Shown piece by piece: positions 8,746 through 17,092 of a stretch of 64,000 nt of DNA. The position numbers were made by a program, and so were the translations under genes. How positions within the stretch are numbered: the stretch's first letter is position 1; every line of letters begins with the position of its first letter. The notes beneath the pieces were generated by a model. That model saw only the letters and a program-made list of their open reading frames with translations. It was not told the DNA's origin and did no database searches. Source of the DNA: Micromonospora lupini str. Lupac 08 (GTDB taxonomy: Bacteria; Actinomycetota; Actinomycetes; Mycobacteriales; Micromonosporaceae); the NCBI RefSeq assembly GCF_000297395.2, contig NZ_HF570108.1, positions 1,885,323 to 1,949,322 on the forward strand, in the 5' to 3' direction.

Positions 8746-9739
8746 CACCCGGATCGTGCCGGAGACCCGGCTGATGGCCAACGAGGAGCTGTCCGCCGAC
8801 GACGCCTGGCACACACTGCGCCGCAAGGGCGGCTGGCACCTGCTGCGCGACGCGTTCATCCGGTTCCGCTACGGCGACGGGTTCAGCCACTCCCGCGCCT
8901 TCGCGTTGCAGCTCTGCCTCGCCGTGGTGCCGTTCCTGATCGCCCTCACCGGTCTGATCAGCGAGCTCGGTGTCGAAGAGGGCGGCCAGGTGGTGGCCGA
9001 CACCGTGCTGGCGCTCACCCCGGGCCAGAGCGCGCAGGTGGTCGGCGAGCTGCTCGGCGAGGGCGAACGCGTCGAGGACGCCGGTGAGCTGGCGCTCACC
9101 CTCGGTCTGCTCACCGGGCTGGTCGCGCTGACCACCACGATGGCCCAGATCGAGCGGGGCGCCAACCGCATCTACGGGGTCGAACGGGACCGCCCGGCCC
9201 TGCAGAAATACCTGCGGGCGGCCATCCTGGCCGTCACCGCCGGCCTGCCCGCCCTGGCCGGCTTCCTGATCCTCGTCGGCGGCGGGGCGGTGGGCGACTC
9301 GGTCCGACGGCACTACGAGTGGGGCGACGTCGCCAACGGCATCTGGGACGTGGTCCGCTTCCCGCTGAGCCTCGGGCTGACAGTGCTCGCCGTGGCCGTG
9401 CTGTTCCGGCACGCGCCGCGCCGAAACCAACCCGGTCTGTCCTGGCTGTTCTTCGGCGCGGGCATCGCCACGGCCCTGTGGTGGCTGGCCAGCCTGCTGC
9501 TCGCCGCGTACGTGCGGTTCAGCGACGGCTTCGGTCAGACCTACGGCGCGCTCACCGGCATGATGGCGCTGCTGCTCTGGGCCAACCTGACCGGCATGGC
9601 GCTCTTCGGCGGGCTGGCCTTCGCCGCCCAGTTGGAGGCGCTGCGCATCGGTGTGGAGGAGCCGGCGCAGCCCGACCTGTGGGAGCCCGAGACCGACCGC
9701 GCCGAGCTCGTCGACACCGGGGACATGACGGCGCTCTGA
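8738..9739 (+). CDS. YihY/BrkB family inner-membrane protein
   Basis: A 333-residue polytopic membrane protein of the YihY/virulence factor BrkB family. About six hydrophobic segments are visible, among them FALQLCLAVVPFLIALTGLI, AAILAVTAGLPALAGFLIL and LLLWANLTGMALFGGLAF. The conserved block YGALTGMMALLLWANLTG is present near the C-terminus, and residues 120-150 carry the loop TTTMAQIERGANRIYGVER. GTG at 8738 overlaps the lipid-kinase stop by 8 bp, so the two are co-translated. Function in this family is not firmly known; older naming as RNase BN was withdrawn. Confidence 0.9.
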   Translation: MSSTRIVPETRLMANEELSADDAWHTLRRKGGWHLLRDAFIRFRYGDGFSHSRAFALQLCLAVVPFLIALTGLISELGVEEGGQVVADTVLALTPGQSAQVVGELLGEGERVEDAGELALTLGLLTGLVALTTTMAQIERGANRIYGVERDRPALQKYLRAAILAVTAGLPALAGFLILVGGGAVGDSVRRHYEWGDVANGIWDVVRFPLSLGLTVLAVAVLFRHAPRRNQPGLSWLFFGAGIATALWWLASLLLAAYVRFSDGFGQTYGALTGMMALLLWANLTGMALFGGLAFAAQLEALRIGVEEPAQPDLWEPETDRAELVDTGDMTAL

Positions 9740-9810
9740 AAGGCGCCCGGGTGTACGCCTGACCCGGATCGGGTACAGCGCCTCGCCAGGTACAACAAGG
9801 GAGGTGCGGG

Positions 9811-11301
9811 GTGACCGCGGTCAAAGAGGTGGCTCGGCGTCCGATCGGTCACTTCGCCGAACGGAGCATCGCCGGCCTGGCGGCCGTCACCGGCGCCGGC
9901 GTGGCCTTCGGGCTGTTGCTGTTGCTCGTGCGAATGCGGTGGAGCCCGTTGCAGGACGCCGACCACGCGGTCGCCGAGTGGTTCAACTCGCTCGTCGCCC
10001 CGCACCACCCGCTGGTCACCGTGCTTCAGGCGGTCACCGACCTGGGCGGCCGGCCGATCCTCATCTGGCTGGTCACCATCGCGGTGGTCGGGCTGCTGAT
10101 CCGACGGCAGCCCCGGCTGGCCGTCTACCTGATCATCACCGGGGTCGGTGGGCTGATCCTCGACCCGTCGCTCAAGACCCTCGTCGGCCGGCTCCGCCCG
10201 GTGGTGGACATCCCGGTCGCCAGCGCACCGGGCAACAGCTTCCCGAGCGGGCACGCGCTCGGCTCGTTCGTCGCGTACGGGGCGCTGCTGCTGGTGTTCC
10301 TGCCGGCGATGGCGCCGCGCTGGCGCAAGCCCGCGATCGTCGGCGTCGCTGTGCTGGTGGCTCTGGTCGGGTTGACCCGGATCGCGCTGGGCGTGCACTT
10401 CGTCTCCGACGTGCTGGCCGGCTGGCTGCTCGGCGCCGCGTGGCTGGGCGTGACCGCGTACGCCTTCCGGCTGTGGCGGCGCGAGCGCGGCCGGCCGGTG
10501 CCGCCGCTGAGCGAGGGGCTGGAGCCGGAGGCCGGGCACGACATCGCCCCCGCCCCGGCCGAGGAGCACGTGCTGGCGCACCCCCGCTCGGCGGTGGCCG
10601 AGCTGCTTGTCGGCTGGGTGCTGGTGTTCGGTGCGCTGTACGGCTTCGGCACGTACGTCAGCTACTACGCCAAGGGCACCTTCTTCGACACCCTGGACAC
10701 CGAGGTCCCGCGCTGGTTCGCCGCCCGGCACACCGACGCGCTGACCGACGTGAGCTGGTGGTGGAGCAAGTTCGGCGACACCCACGCGATCCTGCTCATC
10801 TCGCTGGTGTTCTGCCCGCTGGTGCTCGCGGTGTGGCGGCGGTGGCGGCCCGTGCTGTTCGTGGCGCTGGCGATGGTGGGTGAGCTGACCCTCTTCCTCG
10901 CCTCGGCGCGGGCCGTCGAAAGGCCACGGCCGCCGGTGGAGAACCTGGACGGGCAGATGCCCACCTCCTCCTTCCCGTCCGGGCACATCGCGGCGACGAT
11001 CTGCGTCTGGCTGGCGATCACCCTCATCGTGTTCCCGCGTACCGACCGCTGGTGGCGGTGGATCTTCGTGGCGCTGGCCGTGATCATGCCGGCCGGGGTG
11101 GCCACCTCGCGGATGTACCGGGGGATGCACCACCCGACCGACTTCATGGGCGCGATCCTGCTCTCCGCCCTCTGGATCGGGCTGCTCTACCTCGTGATCC
11201 GCCCGAACGCCGACCTGTTGGAGGGCAACCAGCCGGCCATCGAGTCGGAGGACGTGGACACCCTCGACGACGAGCTGGCGCGCGCCGGCCGAGCCGACTG
11301 A
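9811..11301 (+). CDS. Tandem double PAP2-domain membrane phosphatase
   Basis: A 496-residue membrane protein with two type-2 phosphatidic acid phosphatase domains in one chain. Domain 1 has the full catalytic set: KTLVGRLRP, PSGHALG and TRIALGVHFVSD. Domain 2 has PSGHIAA and SRMYRGMHHPTD, but where the first-motif lysine is expected it reads ARAVERPRP, so that lysine is missing. Likely substrates are lipid phosphates or undecaprenyl pyrophosphate. GTG at 9811 follows GGGAGGTG. The next gene starts 9 bp after the stop. Fusion of two PAP2 units is unusual; most relatives have one. Confidence 0.92.
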   Translation: MTAVKEVARRPIGHFAERSIAGLAAVTGAGVAFGLLLLLVRMRWSPLQDADHAVAEWFNSLVAPHHPLVTVLQAVTDLGGRPILIWLVTIAVVGLLIRRQPRLAVYLIITGVGGLILDPSLKTLVGRLRPVVDIPVASAPGNSFPSGHALGSFVAYGALLLVFLPAMAPRWRKPAIVGVAVLVALVGLTRIALGVHFVSDVLAGWLLGAAWLGVTAYAFRLWRRERGRPVPPLSEGLEPEAGHDIAPAPAEEHVLAHPRSAVAELLVGWVLVFGALYGFGTYVSYYAKGTFFDTLDTEVPRWFAARHTDALTDVSWWWSKFGDTHAILLISLVFCPLVLAVWRRWRPVLFVALAMVGELTLFLASARAVERPRPPVENLDGQMPTSSFPSGHIAATICVWLAITLIVFPRTDRWWRWIFVALAVIMPAGVATSRMYRGMHHPTDFMGAILLSALWIGLLYLVIRPNADLLEGNQPAIESEDVDTLDDELARAGRAD

Positions 11302-11309
11302 GCGCCGCC

Positions 11310-12110
11310 GTGCGGGTGCTGACCTGGAACATCCGCACCGGCGGCCGGGACCGCGGTGGCGCCGACCGGCTGGAGCAGGTGGTCCAGGTCGTCGACCAGC
11401 AGGCGCCGGACGTGTTGGCGTTGCAGGAGCTGCGCGGCTTCGACTCCGACGGGCTGATGGCCGACGTGGCGGGCCGGGTGGGGATGACGTCCCACCTGGC
11501 CCGGTCCTGCTTCGGGCAGCCGGTGGCGGTGCTGGTCCGGCCGCCGTACCAGGTTCTCGACGCGGGGGCGTTGCGTCGGCCGTTCCACCACGCCGCCGCC
11601 CGCGTCGTGGTGTCCACCTCGGCCGGCCCGCTCACCGTGCTCGCCGCCCACCTCTACCCGTACTCCGGGGGACGCCGGCGGATGGAGGTCGACTGGCTGG
11701 TGGCGGCGATCCGCCGCGCCCCGGGGTCGCTGACGCTGCTCGCCGGCGACCTCAACTCGCTCGACCCGACTGTCGACCACACCGAGCGGCTGGCCGGCAT
11801 GCCGGCCCTCTACCGGCGACGACACCTGCGCCGGGGCGGTCGCGGCGTGGACACCCGGGCGATCGCGCGCCTGCTCGCCGCCGACCTCGTCGACCTGTGG
11901 CAGTCGTCCAACATGGGAGTGCCGGAGGCCGAGGGTCTCAGCGTGCCCACCCGGTTCGGCGGTGCCGAGTTCGCCGGCATGCGACTGGACTACCTGTTCG
12001 GCACCCGCGCGGTGGCCGAGCGGGTGCGTGGCTGCCGGGTGATTCGCGGCGGGGCCGCGGACACCGCCTCCGACCACTATCCGCTGCTCACCACACTCGA
12101 CCTGAGCTGA
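11310..12110 (+). CDS. Endonuclease/exonuclease/phosphatase family protein
   Basis: A 266-residue metal-dependent hydrolase of the EEP fold (DNase I / sphingomyelinase / inositol phosphatase superfamily). Motifs in order: VLTWNIRTGG at the N-terminus, VLALQELRG (metal-binding Glu), LLAGDLNSLDP (Asp/Asn pair) and the C-terminal ASDHYPLLTTL (catalytic His). No signal peptide is seen, so it is probably cytoplasmic. The GTG at 11310 lies 9 bp after the PAP2 gene; the ribosome site is weak and translational coupling is likely. Substrate cannot be told from sequence; the lipid-phosphate setting hints at a phosphodiesterase. Confidence 0.88.
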   Translation: MRVLTWNIRTGGRDRGGADRLEQVVQVVDQQAPDVLALQELRGFDSDGLMADVAGRVGMTSHLARSCFGQPVAVLVRPPYQVLDAGALRRPFHHAAARVVVSTSAGPLTVLAAHLYPYSGGRRRMEVDWLVAAIRRAPGSLTLLAGDLNSLDPTVDHTERLAGMPALYRRRHLRRGGRGVDTRAIARLLAADLVDLWQSSNMGVPEAEGLSVPTRFGGAEFAGMRLDYLFGTRAVAERVRGCRVIRGGAADTASDHYPLLTTLDLS

Positions 12111-12173
12111 CGCCGCCAGGCGCGGCGCTGCCGACCACCACGGCGCTGGCACGGCCCGGTTACCGTGCCCACC

Positions 12174-13292
12174 GTGACCGACCGCCCCACCGTTCGCGCG
12201 CCGCTGCCCGCGCCGCGACCCGAGCACCCGATCGCGCCGACCGTGACGCGTCCGGTCCGCGACCCGTCGGCCCCGCACACGGCGGAGCCGGCCGCCGTCG
12301 CGCTCCCGCTGGTCGCGGCCGTCGCGCGGGGTGTGGCGCTGGTCGTGGTGCTGCCGGTACGCCTGCTCTGGGAGCTGATCGCGGCTGCCGGCCGGCTCGT
12401 CTACCGGAATCTGCTCAGCCCCGCCGGCCGGTTCCTGCGCCGCTGGCTGCTGTCCCCGCTGGCCTGGGCGCTGCACCGACTCCTCTGGCTCCCGCTGGTC
12501 TGGGGCGCCCGCAACCTGCTCTGGCTCCCGCTGCGGTGGGCGGCCCGCACTCTCGTCTGGCTCCCGCTGGTCTGGCTGGGGCGAGGGCTCGCCTGGGTCG
12601 CCGACAACCTGATCTGGCGCCCGCTGGTCTGGCTGGCATACGCGGTGGCCTGGGCGGCCCGCACGCTGGTCTGGGTGCCGCTGGTCTGGCTCGGTGGGGT
12701 ACTGGCCGCAGTGGGATCGGCGGTGGGGCGGGCGGTCCGGTGGCTGCTCTGGACGCCACTGGTCTGGTTGGCCCGGGTGGTGCTCCGTCCGCCTCTGGTC
12801 GGGTTGGGCCGCGTCCTGGTCTGGCTCGTCGATCACCTGCTGGTGCGGCCGGCGCGGTGGCTGGGCGCGGCACTTCAGCCCGCTGGCCGGCTGGTGTGGC
12901 GCGGTGTCGGCATGCTCGCCGGGGCGCTCGGCGTCGCTCTCGTCGGGCTGGTCCGAGGCATCTGGTGGGTCGTCGTGCGGGTCGGCCGGCTGGTCGTCGC
13001 CGCGCTTGTCGGCGCCTGGCGGACGGCCGGCTGGCTGCTGCGGCTGCTCCACCGACTGGTGCTGCGCCCCCTCGGGCGAGGGCTGCGCTGGTTGTGGCGG
13101 CACACGGTCCGCCCGCTGGCGCGGGGTGTCGGCTGGGTCTGGTCGGCCACTGTCGTGCCTGTCGCACACGGCGTACGGGCGCTCTGGCGGGCCACCGTCC
13201 CACCGGCGGCACGATGGATCCGCCGTTCGGTGCTCGACCCGGCCCGGCTGGCCTCCCGAGAGGTGCTCGGCGCCCTGGGCCTGCGCCGCTGA
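12174..13292 (+). CDS. Trp/Leu/Val-rich tandem-repeat membrane protein
   Basis: A protein of about 372 residues with no family I recognise. After a Pro-rich tail (residues 1-40) it is almost entirely degenerate repeats of about 11-22 residues around the phrases LLWLPLVW, LVWLPLVWLGR, LIWRPLVWLAY and LVWVPLVWLGG. Later copies have RW or VR at the same points. The pattern, Trp and Leu on one face and a single Arg per turn, suggests stacked amphipathic or re-entrant membrane helices. Two starts fit: GTG 12165 and GTG 12174. The second lies 7 bp after a -10-like TACCGT and would be leaderless. Confidence 0.75.
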   Translation: MTDRPTVRAPLPAPRPEHPIAPTVTRPVRDPSAPHTAEPAAVALPLVAAVARGVALVVVLPVRLLWELIAAAGRLVYRNLLSPAGRFLRRWLLSPLAWALHRLLWLPLVWGARNLLWLPLRWAARTLVWLPLVWLGRGLAWVADNLIWRPLVWLAYAVAWAARTLVWVPLVWLGGVLAAVGSAVGRAVRWLLWTPLVWLARVVLRPPLVGLGRVLVWLVDHLLVRPARWLGAALQPAGRLVWRGVGMLAGALGVALVGLVRGIWWVVVRVGRLVVAALVGAWRTAGWLLRLLHRLVLRPLGRGLRWLWRHTVRPLARGVGWVWSATVVPVAHGVRALWRATVPPAARWIRRSVLDPARLASREVLGALGLRR

Positions 13293-13308
13293 CCACGGCG
13301 CGGACGGC

Positions 13309-13428
13309 TCAGAGCACGACGTTGAGCAGGACGGTAAGCACCACCGAGGCGAGGATCGAGAAGAGGATCATCAGGAGGCAGCCGAGGCCGCCGCCGAGGG
13401 GCCGGATCTCCGTGTTGCCGAAGCGCAT
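13309..13428 (-). CDS. 39-residue single-pass membrane protein
   Basis: Small protein: a short polar start (MRFGNTEIRPLGGG) followed by one hydrophobic helix of about 22 residues (LGCLLMILFSILASVVLTVL). ATG at 13428 has CAGGTGA upstream and lies 5 bp after the stop of the alpha/beta hydrolase, so it is the last gene of the leftward F420-oxidoreductase/hydrolase operon. Similar small proteins starting MRFGNTEIRP occur widely in actinomycetes, as I recall, but with no known role. Confidence 0.75.
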   Translation of the reverse strand: MRFGNTEIRPLGGGLGCLLMILFSILASVVLTVLLNVVL

Positions 13429-13433
13429 GAAAG

Positions 13434-14267
13434 TCACCTGTTCACGAGAGTAGGGGCGAGGAGCTGGCGGATCGCGTCGGCGACCGCCGTCGGGGCCGTG
13501 GTCACCACGTTGTGCGCGGCCCGGGGGACGACCGCCAGGCCGGCGTCCGGCACCAGCCGGGCCGCCTCGGTCCGCCACGCGCCCGGCACGACGGGGTCAC
13601 GAGCGCCGGTGACGACAAGGGTCCGCGACGTGATCCGGATCAGGTCGGCCTCGATCGTGTTGTGGACCGAGTGCGACAACGTCGCCAGGACCCGCCAGGG
13701 CCGTGCGTTCCAGACGTCGCGGGCCAGGATCGGCGCCTGCAACGGCGACTCGCGCAGGACGTCCACCAGCCACCGGCCGAACTGGGCCCGTCGGGACCGG
13801 GCAGCCGGGTCGCTTGTCGGCCCGGCCAGCACCAGCGCGCGTACCGCCTCCGGGTGGTCGGCGGCGAGCGCGGCGGCCACCTCGGCGCCGAACGAGTGCC
13901 CGAGCAGGCAGACCGGCGGCAGGTCGTACGCGGCCAGCCAGGCGGCCAGGTGCGCGGCGTGCCGACGCACGTCGTACGCGCCGCGGGGGTGCGCGGTCAG
14001 GCCGAAGCCGGGCAGGTCCGGCACGTACACCTGATGGGTTTCGGCGAGCGCGACGGCCAGCGGGGTGAGGTAGCGGTGCGAGACCGCCAGGCCGTGCACA
14101 AGCACCACGGGTGGGGCGCCGGTGCCCGGGTCCGGGCCACGCCGGGTGTGGGTACGCAGCCCGTCGACCAGCCGCCACTCGCTGGTCAGGCCGGCGGCCG
14201 GCCGGGGCGCGGCCAGGGCGAGCCGCAGCTCGGCCGGCCCGAATCGACCGGCGGGCGTCAACCTCAC
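13434..14267 (-). CDS. Alpha/beta-fold hydrolase
   Basis: A 277-residue alpha/beta hydrolase, probably cytoplasmic. The oxyanion region is VVLVHGLAVS, the nucleophile elbow is LLGHSFGAE (Ser nucleophile), the acid is in VVTGARDPVVP and the catalytic His in PRAAHNVVTT. This is a complete Ser-Asp-His triad. GTG at 14267 overlaps the stop of the upstream F420-dependent oxidoreductase (GTGA), so both are coupled. Could be an esterase, lipase or C-C hydrolase; substrate unknown. Confidence 0.9.
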   Translation of the reverse strand: MRLTPAGRFGPAELRLALAAPRPAAGLTSEWRLVDGLRTHTRRGPDPGTGAPPVVLVHGLAVSHRYLTPLAVALAETHQVYVPDLPGFGLTAHPRGAYDVRRHAAHLAAWLAAYDLPPVCLLGHSFGAEVAAALAADHPEAVRALVLAGPTSDPAARSRRAQFGRWLVDVLRESPLQAPILARDVWNARPWRVLATLSHSVHNTIEADLIRITSRTLVVTGARDPVVPGAWRTEAARLVPDAGLAVVPRAAHNVVTTAPTAVADAIRQLLAPTLVNR

Positions 14268-15226
14268 AGCTGGCGCAGCCGGGGCAGCAGCTGCTCCTGT
14301 GCCCAGTCCAGGAACATCGGCTGGGTCTCGCCGCCGACCTGGACGATCGCCACGTGCGTGAAGCCGGCGTCGACGAACCTGCGGAACGCCTCGACGTGCG
14401 CGTCCACGTCCGGCCCGCAGGAGATGCCCTCGGCGACGTCCTCCTCCCGGACGAACTGGGTGGCGGCGGCGAAGGCATCCGGGTCGGGCAGGTCCGCGTT
14501 TACCTTCCAGCCCATGCCGAACCAGCGGAACTGGTCGTGCACGATCTTGCGGCACTCGGCCTCGTCCGGGCCGTAGCAGATGGCCACCTGCCCGTAGCGG
14601 GGCTGGCCGGCCCCGCCGGCGTCGTCGTACATCTCGATGATGTGCCGGTCGGGCTCGGTGGAGACGAGGCCGTTGCCGTACTCGGCGGCGAGGGTGGCGG
14701 ACTGCCGGCCGGAGGCGGCGATGGCCATCGGCACCGGCCGCTCGGGGCGGTCCCAGACGTAGGCGTCGGGCACGTCGAAGTGGTTGCCGGAGAAGGTCAA
14801 CGTCTCACCGTTGAGCAGCGGCCGGATGATCTGCAGCGCCTCCTCGAACATCTCGTGGCGCTGCTGCACGTGCGGCCAACCGCCGACGACGTGCTCGTTG
14901 AGGTTCTCACCGGCGCCCAGGCCGAGGGTGAACCGCCCGTCCGAGAGCGCCCCGATGGTGCTGGCCTTCTGCGCGACCACGGCCGGGTGGTAACGCCGGA
15001 TCGGGCAGGTCACGAACGACATCAGCTCCGCGCGGGAGGTGGCGTGCGCGACCGCGCCGAGCACCGACCAGGCGTACGGGGCGTGGCCCTGGGCGTCGAG
15101 CCAGGGATAGTAGTGGTCAGAGATCACCAGTTGGTCGAAGCCGGCCGCCTCGGCCCGCACCGCGTGGTCCACCAGTTGCTTCGGACCGGCCTGCTCGCAC
15201 ATCAGGGTGTAGCCGACGCTCACCAT
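14264..15226 (-). CDS. F420-dependent LLM-class oxidoreductase, G6PDH-like
   Basis: A 320-residue luciferase-like TIM-barrel flavin/F420 enzyme. It resembles the F420-dependent glucose-6-phosphate dehydrogenase group (VSVGYTLMCEQAGPKQLVDH, LVISDHYYPW, FTLGLGAGENLNEHVVG, FDVPDAYVWDRP). Such enzymes move a hydride to or from deazaflavin F420. True glucose-6-phosphate activity cannot be claimed because many paralogues act on other substrates. First gene of a leftward operon with an alpha/beta hydrolase and a 39-residue membrane protein. Presence of F420 enzymes fits an actinomycete. Confidence 0.9.
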   Translation of the reverse strand: MVSVGYTLMCEQAGPKQLVDHAVRAEAAGFDQLVISDHYYPWLDAQGHAPYAWSVLGAVAHATSRAELMSFVTCPIRRYHPAVVAQKASTIGALSDGRFTLGLGAGENLNEHVVGGWPHVQQRHEMFEEALQIIRPLLNGETLTFSGNHFDVPDAYVWDRPERPVPMAIAASGRQSATLAAEYGNGLVSTEPDRHIIEMYDDAGGAGQPRYGQVAICYGPDEAECRKIVHDQFRWFGMGWKVNADLPDPDAFAAATQFVREEDVAEGISCGPDVDAHVEAFRRFVDAGFTHVAIVQVGGETQPMFLDWAQEQLLPRLRQL

Positions 15227-15314
15227 CCGGGTATCTCCTTCTCGCCGACGGTTCGTCCCGAGATACCCAGGTCAGCAGCGGTCAACCCTCTCGTCCGGTT
15301 CGGACGGGCGATGC

Positions 15315-15360
15315 TTGACGGATCCCGGAGACCGGCCTACGGTCGTCTTAACCGGTTAAG
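15315..15360 (+). promoter_or_regulatory. Promoter 1 with perfect operator at the start site (mannanase)
   Basis: A -35 TTGACG (15315-15320) and -10 TACGGT (15338-15343) are separated by 17 bp. The predicted start of transcription falls inside the 14-bp perfect palindrome CTTAACCGGTTAAG at 15347-15360. Palindromes with a central CG and A/T flanks are typical of LacI-family operators, which commonly control polysaccharide hydrolases in actinomycetes; the regulator itself is not in this window. Confidence 0.7.
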
Positions 15361-15463
15361 ACCTACGGTCTGGCGCACATCCTGTGGTGGGGATGACCGC
15401 CCCGTGACGGCCCGCGTACGCGCGGGCCGTTTCGGCTGTCCGCGCCCCCTGACCGGGCTACTG

Positions 15464-15498
15464 AACCGGTTGCTAGGGCTGACCCATCGCCCTACGCT
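15464..15498 (+). promoter_or_regulatory. Promoter 2 with second AACCGGTT operator (mannanase)
   Basis: A second AACCGGTT core lies at 15464-15471, sharing the palindrome centre of the upstream operator but with less symmetric flanks. Its right edge supplies a -35-like TTGCTA (15470-15475), followed after 17 bp by a -10 TACGCT (15493-15498). Transcription would start near 15505, about 100 bp before the mannanase ATG. Confidence 0.6.
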
Positions 15499-15604
15499 GA
15501 TGCGAGCGTCGCCGGGAGTCGGGCGGCGGCTGTCGGGCTGCAGCCGCCTTCCCCTGTCACGTCCCACCCCTGTCGGGCATCGGGGGTCCTCCCTGAGGAA
15601 GGCC

Positions 15605-17026
15605 ATGAAGACTCGACTCTCCGCCGTAGGCGCGGCCCTGCTCGCGCTGCTCCTCGCCGTGCTGGCGTTCGGCCAACCGGCGCACGCCGCGGCCGGCTTC
15701 TCCGTCGCGGGCGGCAAGCTGTACGACGCCAACGGCGCCGAATTCGTCATGCGCGGGGTGAACCACGCCCACACCTGGTATCCGCAGCAGACCAGCTCGT
15801 TCGCCGACGTCAAGGCACTCGGTGCGAACACCGTGCGGGTGGTGCTGGCCAGCGGCGACCGGTGGACCCGCAACACCAACGCCGACGTCGCCAACGTCAT
15901 CTCGCTGTGCAGGGCCAACCGGCTGATCTGTGTGCTGGAGGTGCACGACACCACCGGCTACGGCGAGCAGAGCGGCGCGATCACGCTGGACCGCGCCGTC
16001 GACTACTGGCTCAGCCTCGCCGACGTCCTCGCCGGCCAGGAGCGGTACGTCATCGTCAACATCGGCAACGAGCCGTACGGCAACCAGAACTACGGGTCGT
16101 GGGCCACCGACAACGCCAACGCGATCAAGCGGCTGCGCGCCGGTGGGCTGACCCACACCATCATGGTGGACGCCCCGAACTGGGGCCAGGACTGGTCCTT
16201 CACGATGCGGGACAACGCGTCGTCGGTCTTCGCCGCGGACCCGGCCCGCAACACGGTCTTCTCCATCCACATGTACGGCGTCTTCGACACCGCCGCCGAG
16301 ATCACCGACTACCTGGGCCGTTTCCGGGCGGCCGGTCTGCCCATCGTGGTCGGTGAGTTCGGCTTCAACCACTCCGACGGAAACCCGGACGAGGACACGA
16401 TCCTCGCGTACAGCCAGGCCAACGGGATCGGTTGGCTGGGCTGGTCGTGGAGTGGCAACGGGGGCGGCGTGGAGTACCTCGACATGGCCACCGCGTTCAA
16501 CCCGGCCAACTTGACCACCTGGGGGCAGCGGATCTTCAACGGCGTCAACGGCATCCGGCAGACCGCCCGCGAGGCCAGCGTCTTCGGCGGCACCCCGCCG
16601 CCGACCACGCCTCCGCCCACGACGCCCCCGCCCACGACGCCTCCGCCCACGACGCCGCCGCCCACGACGCCGCCTCCGACGACGCCTCCGCCCACGACGC
16701 CTCCGCCTACCACGCCTCCGCCCGCCGGTGGCTGCACGGCGACGTACACGGTGCTCAACCAGTGGCAGGGCGGCTTCCAGGCCGAGGTACGGGTGACCGC
16801 CGGCGCGACGGCGATCGCCGGCTGGACCGCCCGGTGGACCCTCGCCAACGGCCAGAGCGTCACCCAGTCCTGGAACGCGACGGTGACCAGCAGCGGATCC
16901 ACTGTCACCGCGCGCAACGTGGACCACAACGGGCGACTGGCGGCCGGCGCCGGCGCCAGCTTCGGCTTCCTCGGCGGCTGGACCGGCACCAACCCCACGC
17001 CGCAGGTGAGCTGCACGGCGAGCTGA
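15605..17026 (+). CDS. Secreted GH5 beta-mannanase with CBM2
   Basis: A 473-residue exported hemicellulase. Residues 1-28 are a signal peptide ending AHA. The catalytic domain (about 30-325) is GH5, closest by memory to subfamily 8 beta-mannanases (RGVNHAHTWYPQQTSSFADV, EVHDTTGYGEQSGA). The acid/base is Glu156 in NIGNEPYG and the nucleophile Glu251 in VVGEFGFNH. A Pro-Thr linker of repeated PPPTT spans about 333-374, then a C-terminal family-2 carbohydrate-binding module with flanking cysteines and exposed Trp (NQWQGGF, GWTARWTL, SWNA). ATG at 15605 follows GGAAGG. Two operator-bearing promoters lie upstream. A cellulase is possible but less likely. Confidence 0.93.
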   Translation: MKTRLSAVGAALLALLLAVLAFGQPAHAAAGFSVAGGKLYDANGAEFVMRGVNHAHTWYPQQTSSFADVKALGANTVRVVLASGDRWTRNTNADVANVISLCRANRLICVLEVHDTTGYGEQSGAITLDRAVDYWLSLADVLAGQERYVIVNIGNEPYGNQNYGSWATDNANAIKRLRAGGLTHTIMVDAPNWGQDWSFTMRDNASSVFAADPARNTVFSIHMYGVFDTAAEITDYLGRFRAAGLPIVVGEFGFNHSDGNPDEDTILAYSQANGIGWLGWSWSGNGGGVEYLDMATAFNPANLTTWGQRIFNGVNGIRQTAREASVFGGTPPPTTPPPTTPPPTTPPPTTPPPTTPPPTTPPPTTPPPTTPPPAGGCTATYTVLNQWQGGFQAEVRVTAGATAIAGWTARWTLANGQSVTQSWNATVTSSGSTVTARNVDHNGRLAAGAGASFGFLGGWTGTNPTPQVSCTAS

Positions 17027-17035
17027 CCGACGCCG

Positions 17036-17066
17036 GGTGGCCGGGCCCGCACCGGGCCCGGCCACC
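17036..17066. terminator. Bidirectional hairpin between mannanase and SMR gene
   Basis: A 13-bp perfect stem (GGTGGCCGGGCCC with its complement at 17054-17066) and a 5-base loop lie between the convergent mannanase and SMR genes. There is no T tract, as is usual in high-GC actinomycetes. Confidence 0.75.
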
Positions 17067-17092
17067 GCGTCCGGCCACCGCGCCTGCTGCGG

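Noticed and set aside
9541..11133. A 530-codon minus-strand frame opposite the double PAP2 gene
   Set aside because: Low-complexity His/Arg/Pro-rich shadow; the plus strand has catalytic motifs.
16600..16728. Short tandem repeat in the mannanase gene
   Set aside because: It encodes the Pro-Thr linker between catalytic and binding domains, a normal feature of secreted hydrolases.
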